A DNA stretch of 64,000 nt from Bryobacter sp. CoA8 C33 (GTDB lineage Bacteria > Acidobacteriota > Terriglobia > Bryobacterales > Bryobacteraceae). Below, one piece after another: positions 37,608-46,881 of the stretch (position 1 is the first letter of the stretch; each line of letters begins with the position of its first letter). The notes under the pieces were generated by a model. That model did no database searches, was not told the DNA's origin, and saw only the letters and a list, made by a program, of their open reading frames with translations. The translations under genes and the position numbers were made by a program. Location of the stretch: positions 1-64,000 of the forward strand of contig JAINDK010000019.1 in NCBI GenBank assembly GCA_019931185.1. The letters are read 5' to 3'.

Positions 37608-39416
37608 ATGTCGAACTTGTCCGATGAGCGGACGCCCCAGGCGCCCCTCGAACCACAACAGCCCGACGGGGATGAGGCCCAGCACGGTATGCCGGGCGTT
37701 CCCGTAGCGGGGGTTGAAGACGGTGAGCTTGGCGGCGAAGAAAACTACGAGCAAATGCTCGCCGACTATGACCAGACGGACCATTCACAAGACGGCGATG
37801 TCCTCGTGGGCCATGTGCTTACGGTCAGCGAAAGTCTGGTTATTGTGGATATCGGTCAGAAAACCGAAGGCTCGGTTCCGCGGGACCACTTTGCACAGGA
37901 GATCAAGCCGGGAGATGAAGTTGAAGTTGTTATCGACCGCCCGGGAACCAGTCCGGAAGGCTTTCTTTACCTTTCTCACGAAAAGGTAAGGAGGCTCCGC
38001 CATTGGGATGTTCTCGAACAGGCCATGAACGAGGGTTACCTGATTTCGGGCCATGTTCTGGCGAAGGTCAAGGGAGGCCTGAGCGTTGATGTGGGTGTTC
38101 GCGCCTTTATGCCCGCCAGCCAGATCGACCTGCGTCCCACCCATAATCTGGATTCCTTCGTGGGCCAGGACATTCCCGTCCGCATTCTCAAGCTGAACCG
38201 CCGCAAAGGTAACGCCGTCGTTTCCCGCCGCGCCGCGATTGAAGAAGAAGCCCTCGCCAAGCGAAGTGCGGCGATGGAGAACATTTTCGACGGGGCCGTT
38301 CTAGAAGGCGTTATCAAGAATCTGACTGATTACGGCGCCTTCGTGGATCTTGGCGGGATTGACGGACTTCTGCACATCTCGGACATGAGCTACGGCCGTG
38401 TGACTCACCCGGCTGATGTCGTCGCGAGCGGTCAACCCGTCACCGTTCGCGTTCTTCGCTTCGACCGTGATAAGGGCCGCATCTCACTTGGGATGAAACA
38501 ACTGTACGCCGACCCTTGGGAAACGGCTGTGGAGCGCTTCCCCCTCGGTTCGCGCATCTCCGGCCGTGTTGTTAGCGTCACCGACTACGGCGCGTTCGTT
38601 GAGATCGAACCAGGCGTGGAGGGATTGATTCACATCTCGGAAATGACTTGGTCCCGCCGCATGAAGCATCCGGGGAAAGTTGTCAAAACAGGAGTGACCA
38701 TCGAAGCAATTGTCCTCGACATCCGCCCGCAGGACAAGCGCGTCTCCCTTGGACTGAAGCAACTGGAAGCCGACCCTTGGACGACACTGGGGGAGCGCTA
38801 CGCGGTCGGCAGCGTCGTTGAAGGTCGTGTCCGCAAGCTCACCGACTTCGGCGCCTTCATCGAAATTGAGGAAGGCATTGACGGTCTCGTCCACGTCAGT
38901 GACATGTCCTGGACGAAACACATCAAGCACCCCTCGGAATTGCTGAAGAAGGGGCAAATGGTGCAGGCCGCGATTCTGCAAATCGACTCGGGTAACCGTC
39001 GCCTTTCCCTCGGTATCAAGCAGTTGGAGCCCGATGCCTGGGAAACTTTCTTCAACTCGCACATGGTGAATGAACTGGTCAGGGGCGTGGTTGTCCGGAG
39101 CGCGAATTTCGGCGTTTTTGTAGAGTTGGCTCCCGGTGTCGAAGGCTTGTGCCACAATTCAGAAATACCCGGAGTGGAAGGCCGTGGCCGCGGGGGAGAG
39201 AGTGCAACTCAGCCCCTACCCCTTGGTTCCATGCATGAGTTCAAAATTATCCGCATGAATGAGGCCGAAAAGAAAATCGGTCTCAGTATGAAAGCCGTCG
39301 GCGAGGAGAAAGAACGCTCACGCCTCAGAGGCTACCAACAACAAGCCGAAGCAGCAAGTCTCGGCTTCGATGCCGGCGGCGGCGGCGCGCCAGACAACAA
39401 TGGGGAGGAAGGCTAA
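37608..39416 (+). CDS. rpsA: 30S ribosomal protein S1
   Basis: A 602-residue S1 with six S1 RNA-binding repeats. The first two are the ribosome-binding types (VLVGHVLTVSESLVIVDIG; LISGHVLAKVKGGLSVDVG). The next three carry the GAF(V/I)-(D/E) and HISDM/HISEM/HVSDM pattern. The last (ELVRGVVVRSANFGVFVELA) ends near residue 530. The N-terminal ~60 residues are an acidic extension (GEENYEQMLADYDQTD) and the C-terminus is Gly-rich. GGAG sits 8 bases before the ATG. It is followed 6 bases later by an HU/IHF gene, the order also known from E. coli rpsA-ihfB. Confidence 0.96.
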   Translation: MSNLSDERTPQAPLEPQQPDGDEAQHGMPGVPVAGVEDGELGGEENYEQMLADYDQTDHSQDGDVLVGHVLTVSESLVIVDIGQKTEGSVPRDHFAQEIKPGDEVEVVIDRPGTSPEGFLYLSHEKVRRLRHWDVLEQAMNEGYLISGHVLAKVKGGLSVDVGVRAFMPASQIDLRPTHNLDSFVGQDIPVRILKLNRRKGNAVVSRRAAIEEEALAKRSAAMENIFDGAVLEGVIKNLTDYGAFVDLGGIDGLLHISDMSYGRVTHPADVVASGQPVTVRVLRFDRDKGRISLGMKQLYADPWETAVERFPLGSRISGRVVSVTDYGAFVEIEPGVEGLIHISEMTWSRRMKHPGKVVKTGVTIEAIVLDIRPQDKRVSLGLKQLEADPWTTLGERYAVGSVVEGRVRKLTDFGAFIEIEEGIDGLVHVSDMSWTKHIKHPSELLKKGQMVQAAILQIDSGNRRLSLGIKQLEPDAWETFFNSHMVNELVRGVVVRSANFGVFVELAPGVEGLCHNSEIPGVEGRGRGGESATQPLPLGSMHEFKIIRMNEAEKKIGLSMKAVGEEKERSRLRGYQQQAEAASLGFDAGGGGAPDNNGEEG

Positions 39417-39422
39417 AAGCCA

Positions 39423-39737
39423 ATGACAAAGGCTGAATTGATCGAAGAAGTTTCGCGCGTGGTGGAAATGACCCGAAAGGACTCCGAGATCATTGTCGAA
39501 GCAATATTCGATAGTGTTGTCAGAAGCCTCAAAGCCGGGGAGAAAATCGAGATCCGCGGATTCGGCAGTTTCCGTACGCGGCAACGCCAGTCCCGCATCG
39601 GGCGCAACCCGAAGACGGGCGCTCGTGTCGAGGTGCCCTCCAAGCGCATCCCTTACTTCAAACCCAGCAAGGAACTCAAGGATCTCGTCAACACTGGCGA
39701 GCAAATGCCTCTGCCCCCACCGCCAGCCGAACTCTGA
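39423..39737 (+). CDS. HU/IHF-family DNA-binding protein
   Basis: A 104-residue nucleoid protein. The family pattern is complete: MTKAELIEEVSR start, the saddle motif IEIRGFGSFRTRQRQSRIGRNPKTG, and the arm ending VPSKRIPYFKPSKELK. The RNPKTG segment carries the DNA-intercalating proline. It resembles IHF-beta in its place behind rpsA, though sequence alone does not separate IHF from HU here. The stop codon overlaps the ATG of the HIT gene by one base. Confidence 0.92.
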   Translation: MTKAELIEEVSRVVEMTRKDSEIIVEAIFDSVVRSLKAGEKIEIRGFGSFRTRQRQSRIGRNPKTGARVEVPSKRIPYFKPSKELKDLVNTGEQMPLPPPPAEL

Positions 39738-40246
39738 TGGACCATCTTTGGAGTCCTTGGCGTTACCGCTATGTAACGGCAGGTCAAGAGCCCAAACCGG
39801 AGTGTGTTTTCTGCGATAAATGGAAGGCCTCGCCGAAAACCGACGAGGCTCATCTGGTCTTATTCCGCGGACGGTCAAGCTATGGACTGCTGAATCTTTA
39901 CCCTTATACAAACGGGCATCTCATGGTCGTTCCCGCCCGCCATGTGGCACGCATCGAAGATCTTCCCGAAGTGGAGTGGCTCGAGCTAATGCGCTATGCC
40001 CGATTGGCGGAAAAAAATCTACGGGCCGTGTACGGTCCAGACGGACTGAATCTTGGCTTCAATATTGGCAAGGCAGCTGGAGCGGGCATTGCGGGTCACC
40101 TTCATTTGCACGCTCTGCCGCGCTGGCAAGGGGACGCCAACTTTCTGACGGTCATCGGGGAAACGCGTGTCCACCCGGAGGCTCTTCCAGAAAGCTGGCG
40201 CAAACTCAGAGCCTGTTCATGGGTTCCTACTGGCCCAGAATTGTAA
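39737..40246 (+). CDS. HIT-family nucleotide hydrolase/transferase
   Basis: A 169-residue HIT protein. The active-site triad HLHLH is in GHLHLHALPRW, preceded by YTNGHLMVVPARHV; the start MDHLWSPWRYRYV and the nearby CVFC metal-type pair are typical of the AP4A phosphorylase-like branch. It would cleave dinucleoside polyphosphates or related nucleotides. It is the third gene of an rpsA-HU-HIT set and ends convergently, overlapping the subtilase gene by 20 bases. Confidence 0.92.
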   Translation: MDHLWSPWRYRYVTAGQEPKPECVFCDKWKASPKTDEAHLVLFRGRSSYGLLNLYPYTNGHLMVVPARHVARIEDLPEVEWLELMRYARLAEKNLRAVYGPDGLNLGFNIGKAAGAGIAGHLHLHALPRWQGDANFLTVIGETRVHPEALPESWRKLRACSWVPTGPEL

Positions 40247-42557
40247 ATCTCCGGGTCACTCCATTTCCCGCATCGACTTCGATCACATTCGTTCCCGGAC
40301 CGAGGGATAGGTCTATTCCGTAAGCACCGAGAACATCAGAGTCACGCCATTCGACGGCGCGCACCTCGGCCAAACCGGTGACCACGCGGACCCGCGGAGT
40401 TTGCTCTAAAACCAGGCCATTGGAGTCGAGAATACGGAAGAAAATCAGGTTGCGCTGCGGTAGTCCGGCCCGCCCGCGCGGGGCGGCAAAAACAGACTGA
40501 ACTTCGGCAATGGCGCCCAAGTTTGGCTTGCCAAAAAAGTAAGGCGCTCGCGCCAGTGCGGCGCCGTCGCGCCGGAAGACGAGCACACCCATATGCAAAC
40601 CGGCGTCGAGGGCCGCCAAGTCAAGGCTCAACCGCAGCTTCGCCGTCTCCCCGGGCCCGAGGCGGATCATGTTCTCACTCACGACAGGGGCCGAGCCGGC
40701 TTGGGCTTCGACGGTGATGCTGTAGTCAGCGGTAGCCGATCCGAGGTTACTGACTTCGATCGATTGTTCGCGCGCCGTGAAGGCCAGGGAAGGAGGTGAG
40801 AGGCTGAGCGGGATATCCACGGCCCGGGCTAAATCGGCTAAACCCGCTCCCGTCGCAATCACCGGGGCTTGTGCCTCGTCATCCAGAGCGCGGGCCGAGC
40901 CGATCAACAAGTTCCGGTAATCCGCTGGCTTCAAGCCTGGGCGCAGTGACTTGAGTGCAGCCGCCAATCCAGCCACCAGCGGCGCGGAGAAGCTCGTGCC
41001 TTGAATCAAGGCATAGCCGGAAGGGGAGAAGATGTCGCCTCTGCTGAAGTTGGTCTGGGCCGCCGTGTAGAAAAGCGTACCCACGGCGAGAAGATCGGGC
41101 TTGATCAGGGAAATGGGGAGGGGTCCACGCGAGCTGAAGGAGGCAACACGGCGGAAGTTCCGCGGGCGGAGGGCTCGGGAGAAATCCAGCTTCACGGCAA
41201 TGGATTCCCTGTTGATCAGCATGGTTCTGACCGCCAGCCCGTCGACGCGGCGCAAGAACATGGTTGGTAGGGGCGCCGACCCGGTATCCGGCGAAATAAA
41301 ATCGTTGGGCTGGGCTGCGCCCGAGTACAACACGAGGCCAACGCCGCCTGCTTGAGCAACATGCTGATTTTTCAGCTCAAAGGTGCAAGTTCCCCTTTGA
41401 ACGAGAACGACGCGTCCGGTCAAGGAACCAGGGGGCAGCGCGTCGCAGGCGAGGCTGGAGGGATCAACCGTCTCCACATTCACCATTTGCCCTTCAATCG
41501 CTCCGCTGGCGGGTGTGTTTGACCCCAACGTAGCCTCCAACGTCATACCGCCCACCAATAAAGCTGACGCGAAGAAGCGTCCATTTTCGTTCGCTCCTAC
41601 TGTGATCGCAGACGGGGCAATGCCGGGCGATCCAATGGTTAGCGATCCCGGACCCGAGTTGCCCGCCGCCACGACAACGATCACCCCATCCTGCACGGCT
41701 CTCTCCAATGCGCGTACAACGATGTCATCCTCGGCCCGCTGAACGAGGCTGGAGCCCAAGCTGAGGTTGATTACGTCCATACCATCATTGACGGAGTCCT
41801 CAATCGCCTTAAGAATGGCGGCATCAGTTGCACCATCATTAACGCCAGTTGTACCAAACACTTTGTAGACACCGAGATAAGCAGCGGGAGCCATTCCAGC
41901 TATCTCTCCAATGGGCGCTGTATGGCGCACCCCGGCGGCCGCCATGGCAACGGCTGTTCCATGGCCGTCCTTATCGAGTGCGCTCAGATCCGGATCGGGC
42001 CGCGACAGCAGGCTCACGTAACTGCGGGCGACGATAACCTTACGGTTTGTATGCACTAAATCCGCCTCTTCGTTTACCTTCGGATAACCGTCGAGCCGGG
42101 GAAGAGTTTCATCTTGAAAGCCCGGGTGGCTGATTTCAATGCCGCTATCGATGATGCCTACTTTAATCCCCGCCCCCGCCCTTCCGATACCAACGCGCTG
42201 CCAAATTTCATTGGCGCCATGAATGATGGCTGCACTGTCGAGCGACTTCTGAAACAACCTCATTCGGCTCACTCGAATCACGTCTGGCAGGGAGCGGAGC
42301 GTGGCCATTGTCACCGCGTCATCCCCGCCGGATTCCACAATTAAAGCATTGGCCACGCGGGCCACTCTACCTTTGGTGCGAAAACCGCGGGCTGCGAGAT
42401 TCCGCTCGAGCCCTTGTTGCCTGGCTCTTACCCTGGCCAACCGTTCTTCCAAGGCGCCCGTGCGCTCTTCACTCAACTCGACGATGAATTGTTGCGGAAC
42501 AAATTGCCCGCAACATGCCCAACATGCAAGAAATGCTATCGAAAAAAGTCGTACCAT
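40227..42557 (-). CDS. Exported subtilisin-like serine peptidase (S8) with PA domain
   Basis: A 776-residue secreted subtilase. A signal segment (MVRLFSIAFLACWACC) and inhibitor-like propeptide (~20-105) precede the S8 domain, with Asp137 in VGIIDSGIE, His199 in DKDGHGTAVA, oxyanion Asn300 in AAGNSGPG and Ser522 in QGTSFSAP. A PA domain (~355-455) is inserted in the catalytic domain, as in C5a-peptidase/cucumisin types. Beta-sandwich repeats fill the C-terminus. All triad residues are present, so it should be active. It lies alone between convergent HIT and the trxA unit upstream. Confidence 0.93.
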   Translation of the reverse strand: MVRLFSIAFLACWACCGQFVPQQFIVELSEERTGALEERLARVRARQQGLERNLAARGFRTKGRVARVANALIVESGGDDAVTMATLRSLPDVIRVSRMRLFQKSLDSAAIIHGANEIWQRVGIGRAGAGIKVGIIDSGIEISHPGFQDETLPRLDGYPKVNEEADLVHTNRKVIVARSYVSLLSRPDPDLSALDKDGHGTAVAMAAAGVRHTAPIGEIAGMAPAAYLGVYKVFGTTGVNDGATDAAILKAIEDSVNDGMDVINLSLGSSLVQRAEDDIVVRALERAVQDGVIVVVAAGNSGPGSLTIGSPGIAPSAITVGANENGRFFASALLVGGMTLEATLGSNTPASGAIEGQMVNVETVDPSSLACDALPPGSLTGRVVLVQRGTCTFELKNQHVAQAGGVGLVLYSGAAQPNDFISPDTGSAPLPTMFLRRVDGLAVRTMLINRESIAVKLDFSRALRPRNFRRVASFSSRGPLPISLIKPDLLAVGTLFYTAAQTNFSRGDIFSPSGYALIQGTSFSAPLVAGLAAALKSLRPGLKPADYRNLLIGSARALDDEAQAPVIATGAGLADLARAVDIPLSLSPPSLAFTAREQSIEVSNLGSATADYSITVEAQAGSAPVVSENMIRLGPGETAKLRLSLDLAALDAGLHMGVLVFRRDGAALARAPYFFGKPNLGAIAEVQSVFAAPRGRAGLPQRNLIFFRILDSNGLVLEQTPRVRVVTGLAEVRAVEWRDSDVLGAYGIDLSLGPGTNVIEVDAGNGVTRRFTILGQ

Positions 42558-42662
42558 CTGATCGCTCTAACCCTGTGGAACAAGAAAAGTGGTCGTGCAC
42601 CGTAAACTTGATACGAAAAACCTAATGAGCCAGACTTACCACAGTCTCATAACAATCCATCG

Positions 42663-42684
42663 AATCCGATGAGTTAATCGGATT
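42663..42684. repeat. 8-bp inverted repeat in the trxA-subtilase gap
   Basis: AATCCGAT (42663-42670), a 6-base loop, and ATCGGATT (42677-42684) form a perfect inverted repeat. It lies between the trxA end and the start of the subtilase gene. Either an operator of the subtilase gene or a transcript-end hairpin is possible. Confidence 0.4.
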
Positions 42685-42704
42685 TTCGCGCGGCGAAAAT
42701 GAGG

Positions 42705-42740
42705 AAAAAAAAGCGGCCGTCTTTTAGAAGGCGGCGACGG
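42705..42740 (-). terminator. Probable intrinsic terminator after trxA
   Basis: Read on the minus strand, complementary CCGTC (42740-42736) and GACGG (42721-42717) form a stem over a 14-base loop, followed after four bases by a run of eight T (42712-42705). It lies 26 bases beyond the trxA stop. The stem is short, so confidence is moderate. Confidence 0.45.
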
Positions 42741-42765
42741 GAAAAATTTCTTCTAAGCCAGCCGC

Positions 42766-43095
42766 CTAAACGTGCGCCTCGACCATTTTCACCAGATCAC
42801 CTTTGGAAACAGCGCCCACGCGCTGGTCAACAATTTGCCCACCCTTGAACAGCAATAAGGTCGGAATTCCGCGGACGTTGTAACGTGTGGCCGTTGATCC
42901 GTGATCATCCACGTTCAACTTGCCCACCTTGAGTCTGCCTGCGTACTCGTCGGCGAAAGCGTCCACCATTGGGGCAATCATGCGGCACGGTCCGCACCAT
43001 TCCGCCCAAAAATCAACGAGTACTGGTGTATCCGATTTGAGCACATCCGCGTCCCAATCCGCATCTGTAAAAGTGAGTGTGTTTTCTCCAGCCAT
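42766..43095 (-). CDS. trxA: Thioredoxin
   Basis: A 109-residue thioredoxin with active site WCGPC (residues 33-37), the buried Asp in LVDFWAEW, and the cis-proline loop GIPTLLLF. It reduces disulfides in cytoplasmic proteins. The frame is open to 43155, but the ATG at 43095 gives the standard length and has GGGAG upstream. It lies 52 bases behind glgA on the same strand and is followed by a probable terminator. Confidence 0.95.
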   Translation of the reverse strand: MAGENTLTFTDADWDADVLKSDTPVLVDFWAEWCGPCRMIAPMVDAFADEYAGRLKVGKLNVDDHGSTATRYNVRGIPTLLLFKGGQIVDQRVGAVSKGDLVKMVEAHV

Positions 43096-43147
43096 GCTTG
43101 CATTATCTCCCATTTTTGAGATGCGCCTTGGTTGAAAAAGTCGCAAG

Positions 43148-44572
43148 TCATTCACGATTCAGAACCAGTTGATAGAGATCCAGGTATCGCTGGGCTGATT
43201 TGGCCCAGGAAAAATCTTTTCGCATCGCTGCTTGCTGCATCGCCCGAAAACGTGCAGGCTCAGCATAAACGGCTAGCGCGTGGCGCAGACATTCCGCCAA
43301 ATCCCAGCTGTCGAAACGCCAGAACTTGAATCCGGTCTCAGCATCAACCGTATCATCGAGCCCCCCGGTGGCGCGTACCACGGGAAGCGCACCATAGCGC
43401 AGGCTGTAGATCTGGTTCAGCCCGCAGGGCTCATAGCGGGATGGCATCAGAAACAGGTCCGAGCCAGCCTCAATGCGGTGAGCCAGCGGATGATTGAAAC
43501 CATGCCAGAAAATCAGATTTCTCGGGTACCGGGCCGCGAAGGCCCAGAATAAGTTCTCCACATCGCGGTCGCCGGAACCAAGCACCACGAGCGTCAGGTC
43601 ACGATAGCCCAGCATTTCATCAAGCACGCCATCGAGCAAATCAAAGCCTTTCTGGTGGGCGAGGCGAGAAACAATTCCCAACAAAGGCTTATGGACGCGA
43701 TCTCCCAATCCAAACTCATCGAGCAGCGCCTGTTTGCACTTCTGTTTTCCGGTCAGATCCCCGGCCGAGAAGTTTGCGGCCAAGTAGGGATCCATTTCCG
43801 GATTCCATTCCCCGTAGTCACATCCGTTCAGCAAACCCGTCAGTACGGCGGAGCGCGCCCGAAGTAACCCGTCCAAACCATAGCCATACTCGGGGGTCTG
43901 GATCTCGGCTGCATAGCGCGGGCTGACGGTGGTCAGGGCATCAGCGAAGACGATGCCCGCCTTCAACAAACTGGCCATTCCGTTCAACTCGATCAAATCG
44001 CTGCGGTAGAAACGGTCTTCCACGCCAAGGTCCCAGAGCCTGTCTCGAGCAACCAATCCCTGGTAGCCAAGATTATGGATCGTGAACACGGACCGCACGT
44101 TATGAAGAGCCGGATCTCCCGCACCGAGATTCTTTAGGTAAAGCGGTACCAGGCCACCCTGCCAATCATGGCAATGGAAAATGTCGGTAGGGAAAAGGTA
44201 GCGGGCCACGCCGAGCGCCGCCCCGCATAGCACGGCGTAGCGAACGGGATTATCGCCAAACTCTCCAAATCGATCCCCGTAAATTCCGTCCCGGCCGTAG
44301 AGCCCCGCATGCTCCACAAAGAAAAATGCAACACCCCGAACATCGCGGCGGAAGATATCCACCTCGTAATAGCCGCCCCCCAGGTAGACGCGCATTCCGT
44401 TGTACACGCACTCGGCCAAGGTGACGTCTATCGAGGCATAACGTGGCAACACCACCGCGCAGTCCACCCCCAGCGCGCACAGGGCTGGCGGCAAACTGCC
44501 CAGCACATCGGCAAGACCGCCCGTCTTGGCGAAGGGAGCAGCCTCGCTTGAGACCATGAGAACCCGTGACAT
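43148..44572 (-). CDS. glgA: Glycogen (starch) synthase, ADP-glucose type
   Basis: A 474-residue GT5 glycogen synthase, close to the 477 residues of E. coli GlgA. It adds glucose from ADP-glucose to the growing alpha-1,4 chain. The N-terminal ADP-glucose site SSEAAPFAKTGGLADVLGSLP and the C-terminal SDLFLMPSRYEPCGLNQIYSLRYG and TGGLDDTV block are complete. The frame runs upstream to 44749, but MSRVLMVSSE at 44572 is the family start. It is divergent from a TPR protein gene with only 31 bases between them. Confidence 0.95.
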   Translation of the reverse strand: MSRVLMVSSEAAPFAKTGGLADVLGSLPPALCALGVDCAVVLPRYASIDVTLAECVYNGMRVYLGGGYYEVDIFRRDVRGVAFFFVEHAGLYGRDGIYGDRFGEFGDNPVRYAVLCGAALGVARYLFPTDIFHCHDWQGGLVPLYLKNLGAGDPALHNVRSVFTIHNLGYQGLVARDRLWDLGVEDRFYRSDLIELNGMASLLKAGIVFADALTTVSPRYAAEIQTPEYGYGLDGLLRARSAVLTGLLNGCDYGEWNPEMDPYLAANFSAGDLTGKQKCKQALLDEFGLGDRVHKPLLGIVSRLAHQKGFDLLDGVLDEMLGYRDLTLVVLGSGDRDVENLFWAFAARYPRNLIFWHGFNHPLAHRIEAGSDLFLMPSRYEPCGLNQIYSLRYGALPVVRATGGLDDTVDAETGFKFWRFDSWDLAECLRHALAVYAEPARFRAMQQAAMRKDFSWAKSAQRYLDLYQLVLNRE

Positions 44573-44603
44573 AGCTTTGACTATGATGCCAGAGAGGTAG
44601 ACT

Positions 44604-46085
44604 GTGGAATTGCGGCTGCTTTTCGTTTTTTTTCTTGCTCTGACTTGCCAAGCGCAACAAGCCTCCATGGAGGTCAATCCGCATCTTTTTGCTGTTCTCG
44701 CCGCGATCAATGCCGCCGGATACGACACCGACCTGCAGAGCAGCGCCAATTCCCCGCTTCGCGGCCAAATCCGCCAGTGGGCCGGCGGTCGCCAGCCTGC
44801 CGTCCTGTCGCAATTGAACGAGTTTTACCTGGCCCATCGCAAGCAGGACCCTGCGCGCGACCTAAGCCAATACATTTCCTTCGCTCTTTGTCTTGAAAAA
44901 ATCGATGCAGCTGATGGGCCGGAATTCCGGTACCGCTTTCGAGCCAATGAACTGCCTCCCGACGTTCAGGAACTGGATGGTCTCGAAAAACTCATTACGC
45001 GCTTTTATCGCGAGACCCGGCTCGGGGATCTGATCGCCGCGAATCAAGCCACGCTCGACCGCGCCCTCGAACCGTATCATGCCCCCGTCACGAGTGCCCT
45101 CGAACAAATTGACGGCTACCTTCGCATTCCCCGCCTCAGTGGCCTGAAAGGTAATTTCTACATCTATCTGGATCTGCTTGGGGCGCCCAACCAGATCCAC
45201 ATGCGCAGTTACGGGAACGATCTCTACCTGGTGATCACTCCTTCCCCGGAGCCTCAGATCGAATACATCAAATCCGCTTACCTTCACTTCCAGATCGATC
45301 CCATCGCGATGCGCCACATCGCCGATATTGAAGCCAAGAACAGCCTGATCGATTTTGCCTTGGGCGCCGGCGGTCTCGACCCGCAATACAAGAAAGACTT
45401 TGCCTTGCTCACCGTCGCCAGCCTCGTGCGCGCCGTGGATGCGCGTATGTTGCCGGCGCGCACGCGCGCCTCCGCCGTCGAACAGGCTCTGCGAGAAGGA
45501 TTTATCCTGGCGCCATTTTTCGCCGAAGCCCTGGTCGATTACGAGAAGCAGGAACAATCCATGCGCTTTTACCTGCCGATCATGATCAAGGCAATCGACT
45601 TGAAACGGGAGACGGCGCGTCTTGATGCCGTCACGTTCAACGCGGCACCGCGTGAGCGTAAAGCCAAGCCTGTCCCCGCGCCCGTGGTCGAGAAAAGCCC
45701 GGCGGAGATTACCCTGGAGCAAGCCGAGGAGTTCTGGGCGCAAAAAAGCTACGACAAGGCAGGGGAACTTTTTCGCCGCGTGCTAACGGAGGCGAACGCG
45801 CGCGCCATGAAGGGCCGCGCGTATTACGGATTGGCCCGTCTGGCTGCCCTCAATCGCGATCCACGGGCCGCGGTGGATCTGTTTGAGCGCACTATTGCCG
45901 AAGGCGCTGAGCCGCAGGTTTCGGCCTGGGCCCACGTGTTCGCCGGACGTCTTCTTGACCTTGCCGAAGACGCACCGGCAGCCCGCAAACACTTTGAATC
46001 CGCTCTCGCCCTGCCCGGGGCTTCTCCGGCGGCGAAGAAAGCCGCCGAGGAGGGCCTCAAGGGCGTGCGCCCGCCTAAGCCTTGA
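44604..46085 (+). CDS. Exported TPR-containing protein, function unknown
   Basis: A 493-residue protein with a signal peptide (MELRLLFVFFLALTCQAQ). The middle ~330 residues contain no domain I can name. The C-terminal third (AEEFWAQKSYDKAGELFRRVL; YYGLARLAALNRDPRAAVDLFERTI) forms about three TPR-like repeats ending in a Pro/Lys-rich tail. It is followed after 20 bases by another exported TPR protein, so they are likely co-transcribed. A role in envelope assembly is a guess from TPR content only. Confidence 0.7.
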   Translation: MELRLLFVFFLALTCQAQQASMEVNPHLFAVLAAINAAGYDTDLQSSANSPLRGQIRQWAGGRQPAVLSQLNEFYLAHRKQDPARDLSQYISFALCLEKIDAADGPEFRYRFRANELPPDVQELDGLEKLITRFYRETRLGDLIAANQATLDRALEPYHAPVTSALEQIDGYLRIPRLSGLKGNFYIYLDLLGAPNQIHMRSYGNDLYLVITPSPEPQIEYIKSAYLHFQIDPIAMRHIADIEAKNSLIDFALGAGGLDPQYKKDFALLTVASLVRAVDARMLPARTRASAVEQALREGFILAPFFAEALVDYEKQEQSMRFYLPIMIKAIDLKRETARLDAVTFNAAPRERKAKPVPAPVVEKSPAEITLEQAEEFWAQKSYDKAGELFRRVLTEANARAMKGRAYYGLARLAALNRDPRAAVDLFERTIAEGAEPQVSAWAHVFAGRLLDLAEDAPAARKHFESALALPGASPAAKKAAEEGLKGVRPPKP

Positions 46086-46105
46086 TACAGTAGAAAGGAA
46101 ACTTT

Positions 46106-46867
46106 ATGCGCATCATCAAAAGCATTGCCAGCGTTTGCCTTGCCGCATCGCTCTCGCTCGCCCAGACTGCTGAAACCAAGCAGCCCCAATTGAAGAGCCA
46201 GAAGGAACAGGAAGCCGTGATGGCCATCTTCAATGCCGCTGAGCCGGCCGCCCGTATCAGCGCCACCGACAACCTGATCACGAAATTTGCCGATACGACG
46301 TTCAAGGGCACGGCGCTTTATATCGCAACCGTTTCCGCCGAGGAGATGGGTGATTGGGAAAAGACCGTGATCTATGGAGAACGGACCCTCGAGGCCGACC
46401 CCAAGAGCTACGGCACGATGCTGATCCTTGCTCGCGGCTACGCCGGGCGAACCAAGGAATTCGATTTTGACAAGGAAGAAAAACTCACCAAGAGCGACAA
46501 GTTGGCGAAATCGGCCCTCGAGCTTCTCAAGACGGCTCCGAAAATCCGCCCTGACATTCCCGATGATCAGTGGGAAGGTCAGCGCAAGCTTTGGGTCTCG
46601 GAAGCATATGAGTCCTTGGGGCTTGCGGCCACGGTTCGCAAGAAGTACGACGACGCCATCACAGCCTACAAAACGGGCCTCGAAAATTCCCCCGGCAATG
46701 CAAACCTGATGACACGGCTGGCGAGTGTTTATCTCGATGCCAAGAAAAATGATGACGCTATCGCTACCGCCAATCAGGTTCTCGCTGCCCCCAACCTCAA
46801 TCCGGCCGTGAAGAATATCATCGAAGGCGTAAAGAAGCGCGCGGAGGCCGGCAAGGCCGCCAAATAA
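46106..46867 (+). CDS. Exported TPR protein
   Basis: A 253-residue protein with signal peptide MRIIKSIASVCLAASLSLAQ and at least three TPR units (GDWEKTVIYGERTLEADPKS; KKYDDAITAYKTGLENSPGN; ASVYLDAKKNDDAIATANQVL). It probably scaffolds protein contacts in the periplasm. An AGAAAGGAAA lies before the ATG. It sits between the larger TPR protein and rnc, with 14 bases to the latter. Confidence 0.75.
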   Translation: MRIIKSIASVCLAASLSLAQTAETKQPQLKSQKEQEAVMAIFNAAEPAARISATDNLITKFADTTFKGTALYIATVSAEEMGDWEKTVIYGERTLEADPKSYGTMLILARGYAGRTKEFDFDKEEKLTKSDKLAKSALELLKTAPKIRPDIPDDQWEGQRKLWVSEAYESLGLAATVRKKYDDAITAYKTGLENSPGNANLMTRLASVYLDAKKNDDAIATANQVLAAPNLNPAVKNIIEGVKKRAEAGKAAK

Positions 46868-46881
46868 GCCGCTCCCCCGCA

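Noticed and set aside
42632-42647. AGACT/AGTCT inverted repeat as a terminator
   Set aside because: Only five base pairs and no T-run on either strand.
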